Origin: JAWOHX01 sp046484975
GTDB lineage: Bacteria > Bacillota > Clostridia > DUPQ01
Direction: 5' to 3'
Assembly (NCBI GenBank): GCA_046484975.1
Contig: JAWOHX010000129.1
Coordinates: 1 to 9,519 of the forward strand
Length of the DNA: 9,519 nucleotides
Under the pieces are notes generated by a model. The model had not been told where the DNA came from and did no database searches. It worked only from the letters and a program-made list of their open reading frames with translations. The position numbers were made by a program, and so were the translations under genes. Numbering within the stretch: position 1 is the stretch's first letter; each line of letters opens with the position of its first letter. Below, one piece after another: positions 1-6,328 of this stretch.

Positions 1-692
1 TGAAGGTCATCAATCTCATTGATCCTTCAGACACTGCGACTTCAAGCGCTCCGCTGTCAGACCCGCCCGTCAGGGTTCCTCCGGGAGCAGGAAACGCCCC
101 GCCGGTGGCAACGGATGTTGCAATCCTCGGCCAGACCACTGTAGGGGTCACCCTCACCGGACTGTATGTGTATTCGGATGCAGAGGGTGATGCGGAAGGC
201 CAGTCAACCTACAGATGGATCACCAGCCTTGGAGGAACGGAGACAACAGTGGGAACCTCACAGTCCTATACCTTGACGGTGGCGGATGTGGACCGAGTCA
301 TCTCCTTTGAGGTCACCCCCGTGGCTTTGACCGGGACATCCCCGGGACAGCCTGTGGTGAGCACATCCATCGGGCCAATCTCCACGAACCACAAGCCTGA
401 AGCCCAGAATGTGGCCATCAGCCTGGTCAGGATATCAGGGAAGTGGACACTGGTGGGCACATTCACATATTATGACGCGGAAGGAGACCCTGAAGGAATA
501 CATCAGTACCAATGGTACAAGATGGACAACAACGGGAATATCCTTCCCATTTCCGGCGCAACATCCACCCAGTGGGAGGTGCATCCAACCAGTTCAAACA
601 GAGGGAAATACTATTTCTCAGTCACCCCTGTGGCCCTGACCGGGACATCACCCGGCGATAACGTAAGAACAGACCATTATGAAGTGAATTGA
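1..692 (+). CDS. Ig-like repeat surface protein, C-terminal part (5' end outside window)
   Basis: The reading frame is open from the left edge (first full codon at base 3) to TGA at 690-692, giving the last 229 residues of a longer protein. The GTG at 105 has no ribosome binding site and lies inside a Pro/Ala-rich linker, so it is not taken as the start. The visible part is a short end of a preceding domain, a linker (about bases 57-107) and two tandem beta-sandwich-like repeats. Each repeat has a Y-x-D-A-E-G-D-x-E-G motif, a Y-x-W motif and a closing VTPVALTGTSPG motif. Such YxDxEGD repeats are common in large secreted or cell-wall proteins of Clostridia and Paenibacilli, so an extracellular location is likely. 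No LPXTG, SLH or other anchor follows the last repeat; attachment or catalysis would have to come from the missing N-terminal part. The specific function is unknown. It converges on the sensor gene. Confidence 0.8.
   Translation, partial: KVINLIDPSDTATSSAPLSDPPVRVPPGAGNAPPVATDVAILGQTTVGVTLTGLYVYSDAEGDAEGQSTYRWITSLGGTETTVGTSQSYTLTVADVDRVISFEVTPVALTGTSPGQPVVSTSIGPISTNHKPEAQNVAISLVRISGKWTLVGTFTYYDAEGDPEGIHQYQWYKMDNNGNILPISGATSTQWEVHPTSSNRGKYYFSVTPVALTGTSPGDNVRTDHYEVN
105..692 (+). repeat. Two tandem Ig-like protein repeats
   Basis: Unit 1 spans roughly bases 105-380 and unit 2 roughly 396-692. The YxDAEGD motifs start near bases 171 and 468, and the VTPVALTGTSPG motifs near 312 and 621. The offset grows from about 99 to 103 codons because unit 2 has four extra residues in its middle. 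The closing motifs are also very similar in DNA (around 312-345 and 621-654), pointing to relatively recent duplication or gene conversion. Confidence 0.75.
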
Positions 693-718
693 CAAAACAT
701 CCGAATTACGGACTTGTC
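691..718. terminator. Possible bidirectional terminator hairpin between convergent genes
   Basis: GACAA (691-695) pairs with TTGTC (714-718), and TCCG (700-703) pairs with CGGA (709-712) around an AATTA loop, with an asymmetric internal bulge. The hairpin covers the stop codons of both convergent genes. There is no clear T-tract on either side, so this is a weak call. Confidence 0.3.
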
Positions 719-3700
719 CCGAGGACTTCCTCCCGATAGCCGTCCATGATCTTTATGAATATATCCACAAGCCGGGGGTCGAACTGGGTCCCGGCGCAAC
801 GCCTGATCTCATGCATGGCCTCCTCATGGGAAAGGGCTTTTTTGTATGGGCTGGCATGTGTCATCACATCGTAGGCATCCACGATGGAAACGATGCGGCT
901 CAGAAGGGGAATGGCCTCTTCCTTCAGCCCCTCCGGGTATCCGGAGCCGTCCCAGTGCTCATGATGGTACAGGATGTATCTGGAGATGGCAGCAAGGTCC
1001 CGGGAGGACTCCGCCATGCCGCATCCTTTTTCCGAATGCTTCTTCATCTGCTCCCATTCCTCTGGGCTGAGCCGGCCGGGCTTTTGAAGGATCATGTCAG
1101 GAACGGCGATTTTCCCCATGTCATGCAGAACGGAAAGCAGCCGCAGATCGTCCAGCTCCGTTTCCGAAAGGCCCATCTCCAGGGCAATCCGGGAGGACAG
1201 GGCCTGGATGCGGTCGGCATGATCTTTCGTCTCCCGGCTTTTTTTGATGACGGTCTTGACCAGGGAGGCAATGATGGAGCTCCGGTTGGATTTGTCCTCC
1301 ATGAGTTTCTGGCGGTACATGCTGTCCTCGGCCTCCTTGAGGACGTCCACGATGCTTTGCTCTGTTTCTGACTTGGAGGCAATCCCCAGGGAGATGCTTG
1401 GCTTGACAGGGGAATCGGACGCCTGGGCGCATTCCTTCAGGATCCGGTCCCGGATCTTTTCCGCGACCTGTACAGGGGTCTGGGGAAGGATGACGGCGAA
1501 CTCGTCCCCGCCCCATCGGGCCACGATATCCTCTTTCCTCGTTGCCTTTTTGAAAATGACCGCGATCCGGATGAGCAGGTTGTCCCCCTCCTGGTGCCCG
1601 AAGATGTCATTGGTGATCTTGAGCCCGTTGCAGTCCCCCATCATCACTGTCAGGGGATACTGGCGCTTGGTGTCCAGCCGCTGGAGCTCGACTTCGAAAA
1701 ATGCCCGGTTATGGAGACCGGTCAGCTTGTCATGGAAGCTGAGGTAGATGATCTCTTCCTCCCTTTTCTTCTTTTCGGTGATGTCCCTGAAGACATAGAT
1801 GGAACCGTAATCGTTGTCCTTTTCATCCCGGATGGGGGAGATCCTGGCGGAGATGTAGCGCTCCGTCCCGTACCGGGAACGCAGCACCAGAACCTTTCTG
1901 TCGAAAACCGCCAGGGAATATTCTTCAGGACCCAGCTGCCCGTTGGTCTTGAGGGGTTCGGAGGGATCTCCCTTCACGAGCATGAAGATGCCGTCCACCG
2001 GCTTGCCGATGGCATCCTGCCGCGTCCAGCCGGTCAGTTTCTCCGCCTCGTCATTGAGCAGGGCCACCTTGCCGCTGATGTCGGTCACCAGGACCGCATC
2101 CCCCATGGAATGGAGGGTGATCCTCATTTTTTCATCCCCCAGCCTCAGCTTCATCAAAGCCTGCCTGCGCATCATGGCATGGAGGAACACCTCGCCGGAA
2201 ATCTTCAGGAGGGTGAAATCCTCCTCCAGCCATGCCCTGGACTCCCCATTCTGCACGAAACGGAAACAGCCGGAAGGGTCAGAGCCGTCCAAAATGGGAA
2301 TGCTGAGGGTCTCCTCCTGGAGAGGATCCCTCGGGATGCCTTCCGGCCTCACCCATTTGCAGCTGAATGCCTCACCGGTCTTCAGGCTTTCGAAAATCTG
2401 AACCTGCCCTTCCGGGACCCCCAGGAAATCCACGAGGACCCCGAGGATCTCCTTGATGGCATCCTCTATTTTATCGTGTTCCGTCCGGAGAAACTTTGCG
2501 GAGATGTCAGTGATGATGCGCTCCACCACCAGGTGGTGCTGAAGGGATTTTTCGATGAGCCTGCGCTGGGTGATGTCCTCCACGAACACAACGGTGCCCA
2601 TGGGTTCCCCGGCAGCGTTGGATGCGGGGAAAATCTCCGCGAAGATGTCCAGCCGTTCCCCGGATTTGGCCTGCAGCTCCATACAGTGCTTGGTCTCGAT
2701 ATTGTCCCTGGGAGAGGAGGAGACCTGCCTGAAAACAGAGGCGTTGGACTCATCCATGAAATGGAAAACCGGCATGTTCTGCATCCCGGCGGCGGTATAA
2801 CCCAGAATACCGGCCAGGGCGTTGCTGACATAGAGGGTGTTGCCCTCCGGGGAGAGCACCCAGACGTTCCTGGCATGCCATTCCTCCTTGGGGGGAAATG
2901 CCCCGGTGAGATGCTCGTCAACCAGGATGGCGAGAAGGGACCTGGGGTTTCCGGTGACGGTGAGACGGAAGGCGGGGGGCGGGAATTCTGCAAGACTCCA
3001 GCCGTCCCGGGTGCTGAAACGGTAGATTTCCCCCTTGTTCAGGCCGGGGATCAACACGCTGCGGATGTTTTCCGTCAGGTCCTCCCTGTTGTTGTCCTGT
3101 ACAAATTCCGTGATGTTCTTCCCGATGATGTCGGCTTTTGACGTATATCCCAGAAAAGCCATCAGGGGCATATTGTAGCACAGGATGTTTCCCTCCAGGT
3201 CCATGACGGCCAGGGCGCCGGGCATGGCATCGGCGAGAAGGCAAAAACACTTTTCCCCGAGGGCCTGGCCGCCCATTCCTTCCCCTGCGTCGGGTCCGGA
3301 AAGGGATTTGTTCGCAATGATCCCCAAGACCCTCTCCAGGTCGGGCCGGCACATGACGGGGGCTTCCTCCCCCTTCTTGTACAAAGGCTCGGTGGTCATC
3401 TTGGACATGACCTGTTCGTATTCTGCGATCTTTTTGTCGCTGAGCTCCTGTGCCTTGCCTGCCGTGGCCAGGTTTTTAGCCAGCAGGGCCTGCTTCTTTT
3501 GCATCATCCGGCCTGCCAGGCCGAACACCAGGCCGGCGAGAAGCGGGAAAAGGCCTGCGGGCAGCACGGGGGAGAGAAGGTCGAAGGAAGCCCCTTGGAC
3601 AAGGGTGAGGACGTATACATTGGCCAGTCCTGCGACAAGGCCCAGGGGAATCCCCGCCAACAGGCCGTGGGACAATGCGGCAAGGCCGACCACCACGGTG

Positions 3701-3807
3701 GAAACGGGAATCAGGAGATCCTTGAGGAATGGGATGTCAAGAAACATGCTGGAGGTATATAGCAAAGCCAGAATGACGATGTACATCGGTAACAGGAATT
3801 TTTTCAT
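706..3807 (-). CDS. Membrane-bound PAS/GAF sensor with GGDEF and HD-GYP domains (c-di-GMP turnover)
   Basis: A 1033-residue sensor predicted both to make c-di-GMP (GGDEF) and to hydrolyse it (HD-GYP). Order: about four membrane helices (residues 4-100) without a large outside domain, a short coiled coil, PAS (about 185-295), PAS (312-425), a GAF-like region (about 430-555), PAS (560-680), GGDEF (690-850) and HD-GYP (850-1033). The cyclase motif RWGGDEF is intact (GGDEF 766-770), as is the inhibitory RxxD site (R757, D760). HD-GYP shows HDMGK (H895, D896) and HHEHWDGSGYP (GYP 956-958), matching the family's metal-binding signature. The start is ATG at 3805-3807, because GGGGGA sits 7 bases upstream and the next codons give a membrane helix. 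A TTG at 3876 would extend the frame but coincides with the promoter -35 box. It is divergent from the zor-like operon. Whether one activity dominates cannot be read from the sequence. Confidence 0.93.
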   Translation of the reverse strand: MKKFLLPMYIVILALLYTSSMFLDIPFLKDLLIPVSTVVVGLAALSHGLLAGIPLGLVAGLANVYVLTLVQGASFDLLSPVLPAGLFPLLAGLVFGLAGRMMQKKQALLAKNLATAGKAQELSDKKIAEYEQVMSKMTTEPLYKKGEEAPVMCRPDLERVLGIIANKSLSGPDAGEGMGGQALGEKCFCLLADAMPGALAVMDLEGNILCYNMPLMAFLGYTSKADIIGKNITEFVQDNNREDLTENIRSVLIPGLNKGEIYRFSTRDGWSLAEFPPPAFRLTVTGNPRSLLAILVDEHLTGAFPPKEEWHARNVWVLSPEGNTLYVSNALAGILGYTAAGMQNMPVFHFMDESNASVFRQVSSSPRDNIETKHCMELQAKSGERLDIFAEIFPASNAAGEPMGTVVFVEDITQRRLIEKSLQHHLVVERIITDISAKFLRTEHDKIEDAIKEILGVLVDFLGVPEGQVQIFESLKTGEAFSCKWVRPEGIPRDPLQEETLSIPILDGSDPSGCFRFVQNGESRAWLEEDFTLLKISGEVFLHAMMRRQALMKLRLGDEKMRITLHSMGDAVLVTDISGKVALLNDEAEKLTGWTRQDAIGKPVDGIFMLVKGDPSEPLKTNGQLGPEEYSLAVFDRKVLVLRSRYGTERYISARISPIRDEKDNDYGSIYVFRDITEKKKREEEIIYLSFHDKLTGLHNRAFFEVELQRLDTKRQYPLTVMMGDCNGLKITNDIFGHQEGDNLLIRIAVIFKKATRKEDIVARWGGDEFAVILPQTPVQVAEKIRDRILKECAQASDSPVKPSISLGIASKSETEQSIVDVLKEAEDSMYRQKLMEDKSNRSSIIASLVKTVIKKSRETKDHADRIQALSSRIALEMGLSETELDDLRLLSVLHDMGKIAVPDMILQKPGRLSPEEWEQMKKHSEKGCGMAESSRDLAAISRYILYHHEHWDGSGYPEGLKEEAIPLLSRIVSIVDAYDVMTHASPYKKALSHEEAMHEIRRCAGTQFDPRLVDIFIKIMDGYREEVLGTSP

Positions 3808-3814
3808 GATACAG

Positions 3815-3820
3815 TCCCCC
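3815..3820 (-). promoter_or_regulatory. Ribosome binding site of the c-di-GMP sensor gene
   Basis: GGGGGA on the - strand, 7 bases before the ATG at 3807. It decides the start in favour of this ATG over upstream in-frame candidates (ATG at 3822, TTG at 3876). Confidence 0.75.
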
Positions 3821-3847
3821 ATCCCCAGAATATCGACATATATACAT

Positions 3848-3876
3848 ATTATATCATTTCCCCAGGACTTGCACAA
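3848..3876 (-). promoter_or_regulatory. Sigma-70/sigma-A promoter for the c-di-GMP sensor gene
   Basis: On the - strand, a perfect -10 box TATAAT (3848-3853) lies 17 bases from a weak -35 box TTGTGC (3871-3876, 3 of 6 matches). Transcription would begin near 3841, giving a leader of about 35 bases before the ATG. That is too short for a riboswitch, and no GEMM-like motif is seen. Confidence 0.65.
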
Positions 3877-3892
3877 TGGAAGAGGGCGGGGC

Positions 3893-3916
3893 TTTCATCC
3901 CAAAAAACAGATGAAA
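3893..3916. promoter_or_regulatory. Inverted repeat overlapping the -35 box of the zor-like operon (candidate operator)
   Basis: TTTCATC (3893-3899) and GATGAAA (3910-3916) form a perfect 7-bp dyad around a 10-base A-rich spacer. The half-site centres are 17 bases apart and the right half covers the -35 hexamer. It is placed like an operator for a dimeric regulator, but a chance dyad cannot be excluded. Confidence 0.35.
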
Positions 3917-3939
3917 AAATAGCAAACCTGTTGTATAAT
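3911..3939 (+). promoter_or_regulatory. Sigma-70/sigma-A promoter for the zor-like operon
   Basis: A perfect -10 box TATAAT (3934-3939) lies 17 bases after ATGAAA (3911-3916), which matches 4 of 6 positions of the -35 consensus. Transcription would begin near 3946, leaving a leader of about 65 bases before the TTG start at 4011. Confidence 0.65.
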
Positions 3940-3997
3940 CATGGTAAGTGCATGTCAATTGCTGATATTCACACAAAAGAGGAATTTCTATCAGAGC

Positions 3998-4002
3998 GGA
4001 GG
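3998..4002 (+). promoter_or_regulatory. Ribosome binding site fixing the TTG start of the ZorA-like gene
   Basis: GGAGG (inside GCGGAGGGGGA) lies 8 bases before the TTG at 4011. The only nearby alternative, ATG at 4038, has no purine-rich stretch in front of it and would remove nine residues before the first membrane helix. Confidence 0.75.
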
Positions 4003-4010
4003 GGGATTAC

Positions 4011-5510
4011 TTGATTAACATATGGATTCTGCAGGCGATGGGGTGGCTGGAAGCATATTTCATCGACGGCATGTGTGTGTTGCTGGCCGTACTGGCCCTT
4101 CAATGGTACATTCGGTTCGACATTCTGTCCCTCGGGGGGGTCTACCGGTCCCTTGCCGGCATCAACAGCAAGATAGAGCCGATGAATGCCTACGGGCCGG
4201 ACAACGCAAAGAAGATCAACATGCTGTTCAGCTTCAAAACCCACCATGCGGTCCATGATGCATGGACCGTTTACTATGGTGCGTTCAACCAGGTGGCAGG
4301 AGGGGCTTCCCGACCGGATGTCCGGGACCATTTCAACATCGACGGGCTGGTCACCATTCCGGCGGCCAGGCGGAAAGCCGACGCCGTTCCAGCGACGCTG
4401 ACCGTCATCGGCGCCTTGGGCTCCTTCCTGTACATGATGTTCGCAGCCAGCGGGGAAGGTTTCTCCGCCGGCGACGGGCAATTGACGGGGCTGTTGCTTT
4501 CCGCATCCTCCATATTCATCGTCGCCGTCATCCTTTCCGTTGTTTTCCAGATGGCGGACCGGAGCCTGTACCAGGGGACGGTGAGGAAGATCCATGAATT
4601 CACAAACCTCATCAATCAGAAAATGCCATTGCCAGCTGTTGTCCAGGCCAAAGAGGAAACGGGAAAAAAGAGAATCTCCGAACCCGTGGAGCAGATGCTT
4701 GATTTGTTCGTCACCAAGCTGGATGGCGTCATGCAGACCCAGTATGAGAACATGGCAGGCAAGACCAAGGAAGTGGTCGCCTTCCAGGAAAAATCCCAGA
4801 AGGTGCTGGCGGAGGTCACGGAAGGCATGGTGGCCAGCAACGGACAGCAGCAAATACTCAACCAGACCATGCAGGAAGTCATCGGCAGCCTTTCTGCCCA
4901 GAGCGGGAAAGTGGCCGCTTCTCAAGCGCAGATTGCCCAGAGCCTTGAAAAGACGGAGAGCTTCATACAGATGCTGACCGGCATCCTTGAAGCAAACAAG
5001 GAAATCAACGAGACACTCAACCAGCAGAGGGAGGCCTTGCAGAAAGACAGCCGGGAATATTTTGAAAAGACCAACCAGCATGCCCAGCACGTCTCCGACG
5101 ACCTGAATGACAGGATCGAGGCAGTGTTCACCCGCTTTGGCGAGCTGACGGCGGCGACCCTGGACAAACTGGAAACCACCATGAACAAGCCTTTGGAAAC
5201 CCTTTCCGTGCACATGGATGAGATGATGCGGACCATGGAGGAGCAGGTGCGTTCCATCAGCCTGTATTCCAAGGAACTGAGTGTGGAGATCAAGGAACTC
5301 AACAAAAGCCTCGGGCATTCCGTCAAGGAGTTCAGCGGGCAGCTGGACGGCGGGGTGAAGGATACCCTCGGGGTCTTCGACAAGGGGCTGGGGGAGATCA
5401 GCGAACGCTTCAGCACCATCATGGAAGACATCAAGGAAACCGCGGACGAGCTTTCAGAAGCCGCAGGCAGAAGTCCTAAGAAAGCCAATAAGACGGAGGA
5501 AAAGTCATGA
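4011..5510 (+). CDS. ZorA-like MotA/TolQ/ExbB-type membrane protein with long coiled-coil tail
   Basis: A 499-residue protein starting at TTG. Membrane helices are predicted at about residues 14-34, 127-147 and 159-181. The second reads VPATLTVIGALGSFL, resembling the P-x-x-x-T-x-x-G-x-L-G-T/S-F signature at the start of a core helix in ZorA and relatives. About 90 residues separate helices 1 and 2. From about residue 205 to the end the protein is hydrophilic, Gln/Glu/Lys-rich and heptad-like, a coiled coil of nearly 300 residues expected in the cytoplasm. In Zorya, five ZorA subunits surround two ZorB subunits as an ion-driven motor and the tail transmits the signal inwards. This tail is shorter than in E. 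coli type I ZorA (roughly 700 residues in all). The gene overlaps the next by ATGA, which fits coupled translation and one complex. Flagellar MotA is unlikely because of the tail and the neighbours. The family call rests on architecture and motif memory, not a search. Confidence 0.68.
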   Translation: MINIWILQAMGWLEAYFIDGMCVLLAVLALQWYIRFDILSLGGVYRSLAGINSKIEPMNAYGPDNAKKINMLFSFKTHHAVHDAWTVYYGAFNQVAGGASRPDVRDHFNIDGLVTIPAARRKADAVPATLTVIGALGSFLYMMFAASGEGFSAGDGQLTGLLLSASSIFIVAVILSVVFQMADRSLYQGTVRKIHEFTNLINQKMPLPAVVQAKEETGKKRISEPVEQMLDLFVTKLDGVMQTQYENMAGKTKEVVAFQEKSQKVLAEVTEGMVASNGQQQILNQTMQEVIGSLSAQSGKVAASQAQIAQSLEKTESFIQMLTGILEANKEINETLNQQREALQKDSREYFEKTNQHAQHVSDDLNDRIEAVFTRFGELTAATLDKLETTMNKPLETLSVHMDEMMRTMEEQVRSISLYSKELSVEIKELNKSLGHSVKEFSGQLDGGVKDTLGVFDKGLGEISERFSTIMEDIKETADELSEAAGRSPKKANKTEEKS

Positions 5511-6328
5511 GACGAATCCAAGGGGAGGCAACGGCAAATCCGTCATCCCGGGGTGAGGCGGGCCTGGCCAACATGCTGGCCATTGCCCTGCTTCTCGTTC
5601 TGATGCTCCTCCTCATCGGCTCCATATATATCACCGGTTTGGACAGCCGGCAGGAAAACGGCCAGACCAGCCCGGAACCCACACCCACCGGCACCCTGCC
5701 TCCCATTCCAACAGATCCGAAAGAGATCCAGGATTATCTGGATGCCCTCATCCGCAGGGAACAGGAGCTGGACGGGCGCATGGAGGCCATCCGGGACATC
5801 GCAGGGATTCGACAGCGGATCATCGCGGAACTCGACCAGGCCCTGGATGACACAGGACTTCTTGCGGAAATCGATCCCCTCACCGGGGACATCCGGCTGG
5901 TGGACACCCTCTTGTTCGGGGTGAGCGTGGATACCATCAACGAGGAAGGGCAGGAATATCTGCGGGTATTCATCCCGGCTTACCTGTCCGTTCTTTTCAA
6001 CAGCGAAAACCGCCCATATATCGACCATGTGATCATCGAAGGCCATTCCGACGATGTGGGCTCCTATGACAACAACCTGGCTCTATCCCACAGGCGGGCC
6101 ATGTCCGTGGCCAATTTCATTTTCCAAAGCAATCTCCATATCCTGGAGGGAGGGGATGCCGTGGACGAGTATCTTGCGGTAAGCGGCAGGGCATCCTCCC
6201 AGTTGGTCATGGATGAAGGTGGAATCAACCGGCAGGCATCCCGCAGGGTGGAGTTCAAGTTCAGGCTGAAGGACGAGGCATTGATCCGCCGGATGCTGGA
6301 GATTCACGAGGGAGAATTGTCCCCATGA
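5507..6328 (+). CDS. ZorB/MotB-like protein: single membrane helix plus OmpA peptidoglycan-binding domain
   Basis: A 273-residue protein with GGAGGA (5495-5500) before its ATG, which overlaps the ZorA-like stop. Residues about 19-45 form one membrane helix; then come a Pro/Thr-rich linker (54-71), a charged helical stretch (72-115) and an OmpA-like domain (about 125-265). The domain holds IEGHSDDVGSYDNNLALSHRRA and, near its end, SRRVEFKF. D182 and R197, 15 residues apart, match the two OmpA residues that hold diaminopimelate (D271 and R286 in E. coli OmpA). The protein should anchor a stator-like complex to peptidoglycan. Oddly, the membrane helix has no Asp: in the alignment with MotB (A-D-F-M) and ExbD (I-D-V-M) its Asn22 (A-N-M-L) occupies the ion-binding place. 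The linker also looks long. The domain calls are solid; the ZorB assignment depends on the neighbours. Confidence 0.7.
   Translation: MRRIQGEATANPSSRGEAGLANMLAIALLLVLMLLLIGSIYITGLDSRQENGQTSPEPTPTGTLPPIPTDPKEIQDYLDALIRREQELDGRMEAIRDIAGIRQRIIAELDQALDDTGLLAEIDPLTGDIRLVDTLLFGVSVDTINEEGQEYLRVFIPAYLSVLFNSENRPYIDHVIIEGHSDDVGSYDNNLALSHRRAMSVANFIFQSNLHILEGGDAVDEYLAVSGRASSQLVMDEGGINRQASRRVEFKFRLKDEALIRRMLEIHEGELSP

Noticed and set aside
105..692. Complete small protein starting at GTG 105
   Set aside because: The frame continues open to the left edge of the window with protein-like linker sequence, and no ribosome binding site precedes the GTG.
1594..3141. A 515-codon open frame on the + strand opposite the sensor gene
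   Set aside because: It is the antisense shadow of a conserved multi-domain protein, has His/Gly/Pro-rich composition and no ribosome binding site, and resembles no known family.
3808..3876. Longer N-terminus of the sensor from a TTG at 3876
   Set aside because: That TTG lies in the -35 box of the gene's own promoter and the extension would span the -10 box. The ATG at 3807 has a proper ribosome binding site and begins a membrane helix.
3877..4010. c-di-GMP riboswitch (GEMM) in the leader of the zor-like operon
   Set aside because: The leader from the predicted start site is only about 65 bases and shows no GEMM-like paired elements or GNRA-type loop.
3969..5318. A 449-codon open frame on the - strand opposite the ZorA-like gene
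   Set aside because: It is antisense to a coiled-coil gene; its Leu/His/Gly-rich translation is typical of reverse-complement shadows in G+C-rich genes.
4011..6328. Flagellar stator pair MotA/MotB or the Ton/Tol pair ExbB/ExbD
   Set aside because: The first protein has a coiled-coil tail of nearly 300 residues that these proteins lack, no flagellar, Tol or Ton genes are near, and a coupled third gene follows.
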